Assembly: GCF_003596405.1 (NCBI RefSeq)
Contig: NZ_QYUR01000006.1
Coordinates: 930,001 to 994,000 of the forward strand
DNA from: Pseudomonas cavernicola
GTDB lineage: Bacteria; Pseudomonadota; Gammaproteobacteria; Pseudomonadales; Pseudomonadaceae
Length of the DNA: 64,000 nt
Direction: 5' to 3'
In this document: positions 9,229-18,393 of the stretch, piece by piece
Numbering within the stretch: the stretch's first letter is position 1
Layout: each line of letters starts with the position of its first letter
Program-made: the position numbers and the translations under genes
The notes under the pieces: generated by a model
What the model saw: the letters and a program-made list of their open reading frames with translations, nothing else
Databases searched by the model: none
What the model was told of the DNA's origin: nothing

Positions 9229-11190
9229 TTAGAAGTTCACGCCGAAGCTGAGTGCGACGAAATCACGATCGATCGAGGTGTTGAAGTCGCCACCGAAGAA
9301 GTCGGTGTAAGACAGGCTGCTCGTGTAGGTGTTCTGGTATTCAGCATCCAGGCCGAGGCTAACGGCCTTGGCTCCTTCGTTGAAGAGGCCATTGGCGCCA
9401 TAACCATCGACGTCATGCGACCAGGAGATGCTCGGCTTCAGGTTGATACCGGCGAAGGCATCGTTGTAGTCCCAGACCGCCCGAGCGCGGTAGCCCCAGG
9501 AGGTGGTGGTGACGAAACCGTCGTCTTTGCAGTATTTGGTCAAGTTCTCAGCGTTGGGGTTGTTACCCAGGGTGCCCAGGTTGAGGGAGCGGCACTGGTC
9601 GGCCGGCAGCGGACCGGGACCGTATACCGGATCACGGCCATAGCGGGCTTCTGAGGTGTGTTCCAGACCTCCGACATGACTCACGCCAATCTCGCCCACC
9701 AAGGTCAGACGCGAGGCGCCCATGACCTGGTCGAAGAAATGCGTGAAGGTGGTCTGGAACTGGGTAATTTCCTTGCGGCGATAGCCGTGCAGGTCGGTGC
9801 CAGGAGTACCTTGGAGAACCGATATGTTTCGATTCCCCAACGGAGTTATGCCAGCAAACAGAATATCGGTGGTATTCAGCTGGACCGGGGCGTTCGGACG
9901 ATAGCTAACCTCGCCACTCCAGGCGGTGCCGGTGGGCAGAGTGGTGGAGAAGCTCAAGCCATAGAGCTTGATGTCCTCCGGATACTCGATGAAGTACTGA
10001 GAGTTACCGGCAATGACCAAGGGCGCAAGGGCCGGGGTCAGCTGTCCCGCCAGTCCCGCAGCCTGGCCCGCAGGAACCCCCGCACCGATCAGGGCACCTG
10101 CCAGTTGCGGACCAAAACCTCGCGGATTGCGCGGGTTGAACAGCCCAAAAACGCTCGGATCGGCTCCAGTAGCACTGAAGAAAGGCGCACGACTGTGGTA
10201 GTTCATGAAGTAGGCGCCGAACTCGGTATCCAGCTCCTCGGCGAAATAGCGGAACGCCATACCGTACTGGCCGTCATCGTCCGCATCACGATCAGCGCCG
10301 CGTCGAACGATTACACCCTCGTCCGGATTGCCCCAGGTGACGCCATTGTTCCGCAGCACCCCCTGCACGACAGGCGAGACGCGCCCGAGCTGGTTTGCCA
10401 GCTGAGCCTGAGTGCGCAGGACTGCCAGGTTCTGATCGCAGCCATCGGCCACCACATCCGGCTGGGCGAAGAAGGTGCCGCAGTTGTCCACCACGGTCTG
10501 ATCCCACTCTAACTGGTAGAAGGCTTCAGCGGACAAATTCTCGGTGAGGCTCTGCGACACATAGAACATATTGACCGGAATCAGACCTTCCTTGATCTCG
10601 GCACCAGGCCGGCGGAAGGCGGACACGTCGACTGGGTTGATCGAGTTGATGCTGTTGCCGATAAAGGTACTTTCGCCCCAGCTCACCACCTGTTTGCCCA
10701 GGCGCACAGAGCCCGGCTGATCGGCGATGTCGTAGTTGTGGTAGACGAAGGCGTCGAGAAGCTGCGCACCGGAAGACTTGGCGCCCTCTTTGCGGCCGCT
10801 GTCGTCGATGTCCTTGAACAGACGGCTCTCGTCCTTCAGCTCGAAGTCGTACCAGTATTTGCCGCGCACGAACACACCGGTGTCGCCGTACTTCAACTCG
10901 AGGTCATGGATACCCTTGAAGATCTTCGAGAAAGTCTCGCCCTTCTTGAAATTCTGGCGAGAGTCATCGGAGGTCTGCGACAGACCATCCCCACCGTTGT
11001 TGAAACCGATCAGATCCGGATCGGCCCCGCGCGTCGACCAACTGGCACCAACCGACAACGACGAATCGAACTGCCCTTCGATTTCTCCGACATTGAAAGA
11101 CACGCCGAATGCAGGTGCGGCGAGTGAGGAAGCGAGGCTGACGGCCAGCGGCAGCTTTGCCAGGCGCCAGAACGTTCTAGTTGTTGTCAT
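9229..11190 (-). CDS. DUF1302 family outer-membrane protein
   Basis: A 653-aa protein with a signal peptide (cleavage near APAFG) and a mature sequence of alternating polar/aromatic beta strands ending ...RDFVALSFGVNF, a C-terminal phenylalanine as in outer-membrane barrels. LRLGKQVVSWGES and the NSINPVDVSAFRRPGAEIKE block are typical of DUF1302. The start codon has GGAG about eight bases upstream. It is the first gene of an operon with DUF1329, and the 232-bp upstream region must hold the promoter. It probably forms the pore or platform that works with the DUF1329 partner on hydrophobic substrates; the specificity is unknown. Confidence 0.88.
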   Translation of the reverse strand: MTTTRTFWRLAKLPLAVSLASSLAAPAFGVSFNVGEIEGQFDSSLSVGASWSTRGADPDLIGFNNGGDGLSQTSDDSRQNFKKGETFSKIFKGIHDLELKYGDTGVFVRGKYWYDFELKDESRLFKDIDDSGRKEGAKSSGAQLLDAFVYHNYDIADQPGSVRLGKQVVSWGESTFIGNSINSINPVDVSAFRRPGAEIKEGLIPVNMFYVSQSLTENLSAEAFYQLEWDQTVVDNCGTFFAQPDVVADGCDQNLAVLRTQAQLANQLGRVSPVVQGVLRNNGVTWGNPDEGVIVRRGADRDADDDGQYGMAFRYFAEELDTEFGAYFMNYHSRAPFFSATGADPSVFGLFNPRNPRGFGPQLAGALIGAGVPAGQAAGLAGQLTPALAPLVIAGNSQYFIEYPEDIKLYGLSFSTTLPTGTAWSGEVSYRPNAPVQLNTTDILFAGITPLGNRNISVLQGTPGTDLHGYRRKEITQFQTTFTHFFDQVMGASRLTLVGEIGVSHVGGLEHTSEARYGRDPVYGPGPLPADQCRSLNLGTLGNNPNAENLTKYCKDDGFVTTTSWGYRARAVWDYNDAFAGINLKPSISWSHDVDGYGANGLFNEGAKAVSLGLDAEYQNTYTSSLSYTDFFGGDFNTSIDRDFVALSFGVNF

Positions 11191-11390
11191 CGACGCTACT
11201 CCATGTGTGTTTTTTTGTTATGGATGGCACGGACTATAGCTACAAGGTGGTATTCGATGATCCATCTAAAGTGTGATTTGACGCAGCCAACCACTCTGGC
11301 TCGCAGGTTGCGACTGATCAGTCAGCTCGGGGAGAGCCCAAGAAGGGAGCAGAAACTGCACTTAATGACCCAAGCGCTTGCTTGGAAGGG

Positions 11391-11415
11391 CGGCCGCACC
11401 GGCTGGGTGCGGCCG
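11391..11415 (-). terminator. Hairpin after acyl-CoA ligase gene
   Basis: Perfect 10-bp arms CGGCCGCACC and GGTGCGGCCG around a 5-base loop, eight bases beyond the stop of the minus-strand ligase gene. No clear T-run follows, so it may be a weak terminator or a transcript-stabilising hairpin. Confidence 0.55.
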
Positions 11416-11422
11416 AATACGG

Positions 11423-13105
11423 CTAGAGCGTGGACAGAAAGGCGCTACCGGATGCCTGCCATTGGGCGATATCCAGGCGAATGCGCTTTTTGTCCAACTT
11501 ACCCACGCTGGTCTTGGGAATTTCAGTAACAAGCGCGATTTGCGTGGGAATCGCCCATTTACTCAGGTGACCTTGCTCGACGAAAGGCTTGAGGTGCTCC
11601 TTCAACCCCTTGGCATCCAGCGCCTGCCCATCACGCACGACCAGCAGGGCAAAGGGTCGCTCCCCCCACTGTGGATCAGGCATGCCGACCACAGCCACTT
11701 CGCGGACGGCCGCGTGACGGCTGATCAGGTCTTCCAGTTCCAGAGAGGAAATCCACTCGCCACCGGTCTTGATCACGTCTTTGATGCGATCACGAATATC
11801 GATAACGCCCATACCATCGATAGTGGCGACATCGCCCGTATGCAACCAGCCACCCGCCCACAACTCGGCACTCTTTTCCGGCTCGCGGAAATAGCCCTGG
11901 GTCAACCAGGGCGCACGCAACACCAGCTCGCCCTGGGACTCGCCGTCGGCCGGCAGGAACTGGCCATGGTCATCCATGATCGCCGCCTCGACCAAAGGCA
12001 CCGGTACGCCGGCCTTGATCCGGTAAGTCGTGCGCTCGTCCTCGCTGCCGGCCAGCAGCTCTTCGTTGAGGTGTGCGCACGAGATCATCGGGCACGTCTC
12101 GGACATCCCATAAGCCGCGGTGAGCTGAATCCCGCGGGCCTTGGCCGCCTCGTACTGCGTACGGGTCAGCGCGCTGCCACCGATGATCAACTTCCAACCG
12201 CCAAAATCCACACCCTGCGCGGCCTTGGCATTCATCACCATCTGCAGGATGGTCGGTACGCAATGGGAGAAGGTGACTTTCTCCTTCTGCCACAGCTTGA
12301 CCAACAGTTCCGGGTCGTAACGCCCCGGGTAGACCTGCTTCACCCCAAGCATGGTCGCCACGTAGGGCACGCCCCAGGCGTGCACGTGGAACATCGGGGT
12401 GATCGGCATGTAGACGTCGTCGGTGCCCATCAGGCGGATGCTGTCCAGGCTGCCCAGCAAAGTGGCCATGGACAGGGTGTGCAGCACCAGTTGGCGATGG
12501 GTGAAATACACCCCTTTGGGATTACCAGTGGTACCGGTGGTGTAGAACGTGGTGGCTACCGAGTTTTCATCGAAATCCGCGAAGTCATACCGCGGATCGG
12601 CAGCCGCCAGCAGCTCTTCGTACTCCCCGACCAGGTTTGGCAGTGCTGCGCTCTTTTCTGCCGTGTCGGTCAGCAGCAGGGTTTTCTCAACAGTGGTCAA
12701 CTGACTGGCGATGCCCTGATAGAGCGGCACGAACTCGCAATTGACCAGCACAAACCTGTCTTCCGCATGATTCATGGTGTAGAGAATCTGCTCGGGCGAT
12801 AGGCGGATATTGATGGTGTGCAACACCGCGCCAAGCATCGGAATGGCGAACATACACTCGAGGTAACGGTGGCTATCCCAGTCCATCACGGCCACGGTAT
12901 CACCGGCCTTCACCCCCGCCGCCGTCAGTACATTGGCCAAGCGCGCAACCCGCTCATTGAAGGTCGCATAGCTGTAACGCACGCTGTCGCGGTAGACGAT
13001 TTCGCGAGTTTTCTCGTACCGGCTACCGGACAGCAGCAGACGTTTGATCAACAGAGGATAAGGGTAGGCATTTTCAGCCGGCGGAATGACACGGGTCTGC
13101 AACAT
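11423..13105 (-). CDS. Medium/long-chain fatty acid-CoA ligase (AlkK type)
   Basis: A 560-aa acyl-adenylate-forming enzyme that activates a fatty acid with ATP and CoA. The AMP-binding signature YTTGTTGNPKG is near residue 190, AYGMSETCP near 325, the hinge region GWLHTGDVATID...DRIKDVIKTGGEWIS near 425-455, and the C-terminal catalytic lysine context PKTSVGKLDKK near 535. Length and motifs fit AlkK/medium-chain ligases of pseudomonads. It lies upstream of the DUF1302 operon on the same strand and is divergent from a thiolase, which supports uptake and activation of fatty acids released from esters. Confidence 0.9.
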   Translation of the reverse strand: MLQTRVIPPAENAYPYPLLIKRLLLSGSRYEKTREIVYRDSVRYSYATFNERVARLANVLTAAGVKAGDTVAVMDWDSHRYLECMFAIPMLGAVLHTINIRLSPEQILYTMNHAEDRFVLVNCEFVPLYQGIASQLTTVEKTLLLTDTAEKSAALPNLVGEYEELLAAADPRYDFADFDENSVATTFYTTGTTGNPKGVYFTHRQLVLHTLSMATLLGSLDSIRLMGTDDVYMPITPMFHVHAWGVPYVATMLGVKQVYPGRYDPELLVKLWQKEKVTFSHCVPTILQMVMNAKAAQGVDFGGWKLIIGGSALTRTQYEAAKARGIQLTAAYGMSETCPMISCAHLNEELLAGSEDERTTYRIKAGVPVPLVEAAIMDDHGQFLPADGESQGELVLRAPWLTQGYFREPEKSAELWAGGWLHTGDVATIDGMGVIDIRDRIKDVIKTGGEWISSLELEDLISRHAAVREVAVVGMPDPQWGERPFALLVVRDGQALDAKGLKEHLKPFVEQGHLSKWAIPTQIALVTEIPKTSVGKLDKKRIRLDIAQWQASGSAFLSTL

Positions 13106-13162
13106 AGGAACACCTACTCAAATACGTGTTGTTTTCTGACAGGCCTGCACTGTAGAACCCTT

Positions 13163-13206
13163 AGTCATCGTAGAAATCAGTCCTAAGAATGATTTCTACG
13201 ATGACT
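13163..13206. promoter_or_regulatory. Perfect 17-bp dyad in divergent promoter region
   Basis: Arms AGTCATCGTAGAAATCA (13163-13179) and TGATTTCTACGATGACT (13190-13206) are exact inverted copies separated by GTCCTAAGAA. It lies between the divergent acyl-CoA ligase (start 13105) and thiolase (start 13301) genes. It has no T-run and its position is that of a promoter region, so a shared operator is more likely than a terminator. The binding protein is unknown; it does not match the PsrA box I know. Confidence 0.6.
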
Positions 13207-13300
13207 CTTTGGCCGGTTCCGGTCACGCGGTAGAATCGACCATAACGGTCGGTTGCGGCCCACCATCCATAGAGCCAGTAGAGTCATAGAGGTAACTTCG

Positions 13301-14476
13301 ATGTCCGATATCGTCATTGTCAGCGGCGCCCGTACTCCCATGGGCGGTTTCCAGGGCAGCTTGTCCAGCGTCCCAGCCGTCGAATTAGGTGCTACGGCCA
13401 TTCGCGAAGCAGTGGCCCGCGCCGGCATCCAAGCGGCTGACGTGGAAGAAGTGATCATGGGTTGCGTATTGCCCGCAGGCCTCAAACAAGGCCCCGCCCG
13501 CCAAGCCGCGCTGAATGCGGGCTTACCCAGCGCCACCGGCTGTACCACCATCAACAAACTCTGCGGCTCGGGCATGAAAGCCGTGATGTTGGCCCATGAT
13601 CTGCTCAAAGCCGGTACTAACAGTGTAATGGTCGCCGGCGGCATGGAAAGCATGTCCAACGCCCCCTACGTCATCGAAAAAGCCCGCACCGGTCTGCGTA
13701 TGGGCCACGGCGAGATCAAGGACCACATGTTCCTCGATGGCCTGGAAGATGCGCGTACCGGCCGCCTGATGGGCTCCTTCGCCCAGGAAACCGCCGACAA
13801 ATATGGCATCAGCCGCGAAGAGATGGACGCCTACGCCATCGAATCGCTGAAGCGCGCCCAGGCCGCTATCGCCAATGGCTCGCTGAACGCCGAGATCGTT
13901 CCGGTGAGCGTCGTCACCCGTAAGGGTGAAGTGCTGGTCAAGGACGATGAACAACCGCTGAACGCCAACCTGGAAAAGATCCCAAGCCTGAAACCTGCGT
14001 TCCGCAAGGACGGCACCATTACCGCCGCCAACGCCAGCTCGATCTCCGACGGTGCCAGCGCACTGGTGCTGATGACTGCCGAAGAAGCCGCCCGCCGCGG
14101 CCTCAAGCCGCTGGCCAAGATCGTTGGCCACGCCACCCAGAGCCAGGACCCGAGCGAGTTCACCATCGCCCCCATTGGGGCCATGAGCAACCTGTTCGAG
14201 AAAACCGGCTGGCGCAAAGAGGATGTCGATCTGTTTGAGATCAACGAAGCCTTTGCCATGGTCACCATGCTGGCCATTCGTGAGCATGGCCTGGATCACG
14301 CCAAGGTCAACATTTACGGCGGCGCCTGTGCTCAGGGTCACCCGGTTGGCTCCACCGGCTCGCGGATCATCCTGACCTTGATCAACGCGCTACGAAACAC
14401 TGGAGGCAAGCGCGGGGTCGCGTCCCTCTGCATCGGTGGCGGCGAAGCCACTGCCGTGGCGGTGGAACTGCTCTAA
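13301..14476 (+). CDS. Acetyl-CoA C-acetyltransferase (thiolase)
   Basis: A 391-aa thiolase starting MSDIVIVSGARTPMGG at 13301 behind AGAGGTAACTTCG. It has the acyl-binding cysteine (NKLCGSGMKAVM, about residue 88), the catalytic His in EINEAFA.../GGACAQGHPVGSTG, and the usual C-terminal GGGEATAV. It condenses or cleaves acetoacetyl-CoA or 3-ketoacyl-CoA. The C-terminal glycine loop carries cysteine and glutamine (ACAQGHP) in place of the common IALGHP, a variant seen in one thiolase branch. It is divergent from the acyl-CoA ligase gene with a shared dyad between them, fitting joint control of fatty-acid degradation. Confidence 0.9.
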   Translation: MSDIVIVSGARTPMGGFQGSLSSVPAVELGATAIREAVARAGIQAADVEEVIMGCVLPAGLKQGPARQAALNAGLPSATGCTTINKLCGSGMKAVMLAHDLLKAGTNSVMVAGGMESMSNAPYVIEKARTGLRMGHGEIKDHMFLDGLEDARTGRLMGSFAQETADKYGISREEMDAYAIESLKRAQAAIANGSLNAEIVPVSVVTRKGEVLVKDDEQPLNANLEKIPSLKPAFRKDGTITAANASSISDGASALVLMTAEEAARRGLKPLAKIVGHATQSQDPSEFTIAPIGAMSNLFEKTGWRKEDVDLFEINEAFAMVTMLAIREHGLDHAKVNIYGGACAQGHPVGSTGSRIILTLINALRNTGGKRGVASLCIGGGEATAVAVELL

Positions 14477-14583
14477 CGCCGAAACCAGCTTTGGCCTCCA
14501 AAGGGCGCGGTGCTTACCGCGCTCTCTTTGTTTCAGGCCGAGGCTGCGGCACACGCAGACAGCACGTAAGCAAAAGGCCGTCT

Positions 14584-14717
14584 CGTAGGTTGGCGCTGAG
14601 CGCAGCGATGCCCAACAAGGAGTCGCCTCGCGACTCCCAGTCCACTGTTTCGCGCCTGGCAGCCCGGCCTTGCAGGCCGGTTGTTGGGCATCGCCTTCGG
14701 TTCAGCATCAACCTACG
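14584..14717. repeat. Inverted intergenic repeat (GTAGGTTGG type)
   Basis: CGTAGGTTG at 14584 and CAACCTACG at 14709-14717 enclose an inner inverted pair GATGCCCAACA / TGTTGGGCATC. It resembles the GTAGGCTGGGTAGAGC repeats elsewhere in the window. Its right end overlaps the stop codon of the LysE gene. The rest of the 236-bp gap shows nothing else. Confidence 0.65.
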
Positions 14718-15342
14718 GCAACTCAGCAAACGCCACCTTCACCCCAAGCCCGATCAGCACCACCCCCATCATCCGGTCGAACCAATGCCCCATGCGGGTA
14801 AAGCCAGCCCGTACGCGCTGCTGACTGAACAACCAGGCCACCAGGCAGAACCAGCTCGCCGTAGCGGCCGCCAGGTAAACGCCATAGCCCGCCTGCACTA
14901 GCAACGGGGTATGCGGATTGATCACCACGGTGAACAGCGAGAGGAAAAACAGCGTCGCCTTGGGATTCAACCCGTTGGTGACGAAGCCCGCGGTGAATGC
15001 ACCGCGCGGCGTGCGCTCGACCGCAAGCGTGGACATTTCGCCAGCGCAAGGATCAGCCGGTTTGGCGCGCAAGGCCTTGATGCCGATGTACAACAGGTAA
15101 GCCGCCGCCAGCCACTTAAGCGCGTTGAACAACACGATCGATTGCGACACGATCAGACCGATGCCCAACAGCGAATACGCCACATGGAGGAAAATTGCGC
15201 TGCCGACCCCGAGCGCCGTCCAGGTGCCCGCGCGACGGCCATTGGCCACGCTTTCGCGCACCACCACGGCGAAATCCGGGCCAGGGCTGGCCACGGCAAG
15301 CAGGTGAATCAGCGCGACGGTCAAGAGTTCCGTCCAATACAT
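14713..15342 (-). CDS. LysE/RhtB family amino-acid exporter
   Basis: A 209-aa inner-membrane protein with about six hydrophobic segments. The N-terminal LLAVASPGPDFAVVVRESVANGRRAG is the LysE/RhtB signature and LNPKATLFFLSLF is conserved in the third helix. Such proteins export amino acids or homoserine-lactone-like compounds; the substrate cannot be inferred. It is divergent from the 2-hydroxyacid dehydrogenase gene, with 79 bases between starts. The stop codon lies inside an intergenic repeat, so the last residues may vary between strains. Confidence 0.88.
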   Translation of the reverse strand: MYWTELLTVALIHLLAVASPGPDFAVVVRESVANGRRAGTWTALGVGSAIFLHVAYSLLGIGLIVSQSIVLFNALKWLAAAYLLYIGIKALRAKPADPCAGEMSTLAVERTPRGAFTAGFVTNGLNPKATLFFLSLFTVVINPHTPLLVQAGYGVYLAAATASWFCLVAWLFSQQRVRAGFTRMGHWFDRMMGVVLIGLGVKVAFAELP

Positions 15343-15421
15343 ATGGCCTCCGCGGAGCCGCTAGGTGTCTGTTAGGCTCGCAACCATACGCCCTCAACCG
15401 ACAGCAAAAAAGGTACAGCTG

Positions 15422-16387
15422 ATGAGTAACAACAGCCGCGCCGTGTTCCTCGACCACGCCTCCCTCGATCTCGGCGATCTCAATCTCGCGCCGCTTCAAC
15501 AGGTGTTCGGCGAACTGACCCTGCATGGGCAAAGCGCGCCCGAGCAGATTGCCGAACGCTTGCAAGGCGCCCAGATCGCCATCAGCAACAAGGCACCACT
15601 GACTGCAGAAACCTTTGCCGCCTGCCCGCAGCTCAAGCTGGTGCTGGTCGCCGCCACCGGCACCAACAATATCGACCTGGCTGCGGCCCACGCCCATGGC
15701 GTCAGCGTCTGCAACTGCCAGGGTTACGGCACTCCCTCGGTGGCGCAACACACTCTGATGCTGCTGCTCGCCCTGGCCACCCGCCTACCGGACTACCAGG
15801 CCGCAGTACGCGCCGGGCGCTGGCAAAAGGCGCAGCAGTTCTGCCTGCTGGACTTCCCGATTGTCGAGCTAGAGGGCAAGACCCTCGGTCTGCTCGGCTA
15901 TGGCGAGCTGGGTGGCGCCGTTGCCAAACTGGCGGAAGCCTTCGGTATGCGCGTGCTGCTCGGGCAACTGCCCGGCCGGCCGCCGCGCGCCGACCGCATG
16001 CCGCTGGACGAGCTGCTGCCACAAGTCGATGCGCTGACCTTGCACTGCCCGCTGAACGAACACACCCAGGACCTGATCGGCGCTTACCAACTGAGCCTGA
16101 TGAAACCCGGCGCCTTTCTGATCAACAGCGCCCGCGGCGGCCTGGTCAACGAGCAGGCTCTAGCCGACGCCCTGCGCAGCGGCCATCTGGGCGGTGCCGC
16201 CACCGACGTGCTGACACAGGAGCCACCAACGGAGGGCAATCCGCTGCTGGCGGCCGATATCCCGCGATTGATCGTCACCCCGCACAACGCCTGGGGCAGT
16301 CGGGAAGCGCGACAACGCATCGTCATCCAACTGGCGGAAAACGCCGAGGCGTTTTTCAGCGGTGCGCCACGCAGATTGGTCGGCTAA
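15422..16387 (+). CDS. D-2-hydroxyacid dehydrogenase (glycerate/hydroxypyruvate reductase type)
   Basis: A 321-aa NAD(P)-dependent enzyme from the ATG at 15422 (MSNNSRAVFLDH). The Rossmann motif LGLLGYGELGGAVA is near residue 150; the catalytic Arg (NSARGGLVNE), Glu (TDVLTQEPP) and His (TPHNAW) are all present. It reduces 2-keto acids such as hydroxypyruvate or glyoxylate to D-hydroxy acids. Only 42 bases separate it from rsmC downstream, so they may share a transcript although their functions are unrelated. Confidence 0.87.
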   Translation: MSNNSRAVFLDHASLDLGDLNLAPLQQVFGELTLHGQSAPEQIAERLQGAQIAISNKAPLTAETFAACPQLKLVLVAATGTNNIDLAAAHAHGVSVCNCQGYGTPSVAQHTLMLLLALATRLPDYQAAVRAGRWQKAQQFCLLDFPIVELEGKTLGLLGYGELGGAVAKLAEAFGMRVLLGQLPGRPPRADRMPLDELLPQVDALTLHCPLNEHTQDLIGAYQLSLMKPGAFLINSARGGLVNEQALADALRSGHLGGAATDVLTQEPPTEGNPLLAADIPRLIVTPHNAWGSREARQRIVIQLAENAEAFFSGAPRRLVG

Positions 16388-16429
16388 GCTGCGCCACTTT
16401 TTAGAAATACCCAGGTTAAAGGAATGCCT

Positions 16430-17428
16430 ATGGACCCGCGAAGCGAAGTGCTACTGCGCCAGCCCGAACTCTTCACCGGCAACCTGCTGCTCGCCGGTTT
16501 GCCGGCCGACGATTTGCTCGGCCAGCTGCCAGCCGCGAACGGCTGGAGTTGGCATGCCGGTGAGCAGGCCACACTGGAGGCACGTTTTGCCGGTCGCAGC
16601 CAGTTTGGTGTGACGCCGCCCAGCGCGATGTTCGACGCAGCGGTGCTGTTTTTGCCGAAATCCCGCGAGCTGACGGATTACCTGTTGAATGCCCTGGCGG
16701 CTCGCCTGCAAGGCCGCGAGCTGTTTCTGGTCGGCGAAAAGCGCAGCGGTATCGAGCGCGCAGCCAAGCAACTGATGCCTTTCGGTAAGCCGTGCAAACT
16801 GGACAGCGCCCGGCACTGTCAGCTCTGGCAAGTCACGGTCGCGCAAGCACCCGCGGCACCCGACCTCGAAGCCCTGGCCCAGCGTTATCAGTTGGAACTG
16901 GCTGATGGCCCGCTGACGGTGATCAGCCTGCCAGGGGTATTCAGCCATGGCCGGCTGGATCGCGGCACCGCCCTGCTCCTGCAGCATCTGGACAAGTTGC
17001 CCAGCGGCCACGTGCTCGACTTCGGCTGCGGTGCCGGCGTACTTGGCGCCGCGCTGAAGCGGCGCTTCCCGCATAACCAGATCAGCATGCTCGACGTGGA
17101 TGCCTTCGCCGCCGCCAGCAGTCGCCTGACCCTAGCCGCCAATGGCCTGGAAGCGGAGGTACTGACCGGCGATGGGATTGACGCGGCGCCGAGCGGGCTC
17201 AACGCCATCCTCAGCAATCCGCCCTTCCATGAAGGCGTGCATACCGACTACCTAGCCACGGAAAACTTGCTGCGCCAAGCGGTCAAACACCTCAAGCCGG
17301 GTGGCGAGTTGCGCCTGGTGGCCAACAGCTTTCTCAAGTACCAACCACTGATCGAGGAACATCTGGGGCCTTGTCGGATCTTGGGCGAAGGCCAGGGCTT
17401 TCGGATCTACCAGGCCAAACGCCGCTGA
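16430..17428 (+). CDS. rsmC: 16S rRNA (guanine1207-N2)-methyltransferase RsmC
   Basis: A 332-aa protein from the second ATG (16430), chosen because AAAGGA lies six bases upstream; the first ATG at 16424 abuts that site. It has two methyltransferase-like halves. The C-terminal one is active, with SAM motif [14 protein letters not shown] (about residue 200) and catalytic SNPPFHEG (about 265). RsmC makes m2G1207 in 16S rRNA of the assembled 30S subunit. Length and motifs match RsmC rather than RlmG. Confidence 0.92.
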   Translation: MDPRSEVLLRQPELFTGNLLLAGLPADDLLGQLPAANGWSWHAGEQATLEARFAGRSQFGVTPPSAMFDAAVLFLPKSRELTDYLLNALAARLQGRELFLVGEKRSGIERAAKQLMPFGKPCKLDSARHCQLWQVTVAQAPAAPDLEALAQRYQLELADGPLTVISLPGVFSHGRLDRGTALLLQHLDKLPSGHVLDFGCGAGVLGAALKRRFPHNQISMLDVDAFAAASSRLTLAANGLEAEVLTGDGIDAAPSGLNAILSNPPFHEGVHTDYLATENLLRQAVKHLKPGGELRLVANSFLKYQPLIEEHLGPCRILGEGQGFRIYQAKRR

Positions 17429-17464
17429 GCGGCGCTTGCCCAATGCGCCACGCTTGGGCAAAAT

Positions 17465-17660
17465 GCGCCCCGTCCTAGGGGAGTAGTCTCCCGCGAGCGC
17501 CACGTTCACAACGGCAAGCTCGCCCGGCACGCGTCAACATACTTGGTCAGCAGACCATGGCGCGTGCGACCCAAGGCCTCTCATCCGGGCCACAGGGTTT
17601 GACAAGACCTATGACACGTACACCTTACCCGGGGCGGGAAGGCGTTCGTGTCATAGCCGT
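17465..17660 (+). ncRNA. yybP-ykoY manganese riboswitch
   Basis: The leader upstream of the Gdt1-family gene contains conserved pieces of this aptamer in order: GGGGAGTAG (17479-17486), CGTCAACATACTTGG (from about 17532), GTTTGACAAGACCTATGACA (from 17597), ACCTTACCCGGGGC and TGTCATAG. The class senses Mn2+ (and pH via alx in E. coli) and turns on Mn export genes by opening a terminator or ribosome site. Boundaries are approximate. Confidence 0.88.
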
Positions 17661-17685
17661 GTCGACCCGCCCCTTAGGAAGCCTG

Positions 17686-18267
17686 ATGGAATCTCTCTAC
17701 ATACCGACCCTGATCGTTGCCTTGGCCGAAATCGGTGACAAGACGCAGCTGCTTGCCCTATTGCTGGCCGCCCGCTTTCGCCGACCCTGGCCGATCATCT
17801 GGGGCATCGTGGTCGCCACCCTGGCCAACCATTTCGCCGCTGGCGCCATCGGTAACTGGGTCGCCAGTTTCTTCGCCCCCACTACCCTGAGCTGGATTCT
17901 GGCTGCGTCCTTCGGCGCCGTCGCGCTGTGGACACTGATCCCAGACAAACTCGACGACGATGAAGCCTCGAGCCTGAAGCGCTACGGACCCTTCCTCACT
18001 ACCTTGATCGCCTTCTTCCTGGCGGAAATGGGCGACAAGACCCAGGTCGCCACGGTGATGCTGGCGGCGCAATACCCGCATTTTATCCTGGTGATCATCG
18101 GCACGACGCTGGGCATGCTGATTGCCAACGTGCCGGTGGTGTTAGCGGGTAACTTCGCCGCCGAGCGTCTGCCACTGGCACTCATTCGTCGTCTAGCCGC
18201 TACGGCCTTTGGCGCCCTGGCCATCTACGCCGGCTATCACGCGCTGAAACTCAGCGGTCTGAGCTGA
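17686..18267 (+). CDS. Gdt1/UPF0016 family manganese exporter (MneA-like)
   Basis: A 193-aa membrane protein with two homologous halves, each opening with the family motif ExGDKT: EIGDKTQLLALLLAARF (residue 14 on) and EMGDKTQVATVMLAAQY (about 113 on). Six hydrophobic segments are visible. The ATG at 17686 has TTAGGAAG upstream. Members export Mn2+ (MneA in Vibrio cholerae) or exchange cations in the Golgi in eukaryotes. The yybP-ykoY riboswitch directly upstream supports Mn2+ export, switched on when the cytoplasm holds excess manganese. Confidence 0.92.
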   Translation: MESLYIPTLIVALAEIGDKTQLLALLLAARFRRPWPIIWGIVVATLANHFAAGAIGNWVASFFAPTTLSWILAASFGAVALWTLIPDKLDDDEASSLKRYGPFLTTLIAFFLAEMGDKTQVATVMLAAQYPHFILVIIGTTLGMLIANVPVVLAGNFAAERLPLALIRRLAATAFGALAIYAGYHALKLSGLS

Positions 18268-18293
18268 AACCCGACCAGCCTGACACTCTCCTG

Positions 18294-18313
18294 ACGCCAG
18301 CTCGCTGGCGTTT
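18294..18313 (+). terminator. Hairpin after Mn exporter gene
   Basis: ACGCCAGC, loop TC, GCTGGCGT followed by a short TT, 26 bases beyond the stop. A weak or Rho-assisted terminator is likely. Confidence 0.5.
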
Positions 18314-18393
18314 CGGCCAATGCCAGCCGGGGCGCGCCTGCTGCTAAAGTGCGCAAGCCGTTGCACACTTTACCGCGCCCATGGAGAGCATTT

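Noticed and set aside
11378..12802. Long plus-strand open frame (474 codons) opposite the acyl-CoA ligase
   Set aside because: It is antisense to a complete, motif-rich AMP-binding enzyme; its translation is His/Gln/Arg-rich with no domain, typical of a GC-rich shadow frame.
13183..13659. Minus-strand frame overlapping the thiolase start and the 17-bp dyad
   Set aside because: Antisense to the N-terminal thiolase motifs and lacking a start signal.
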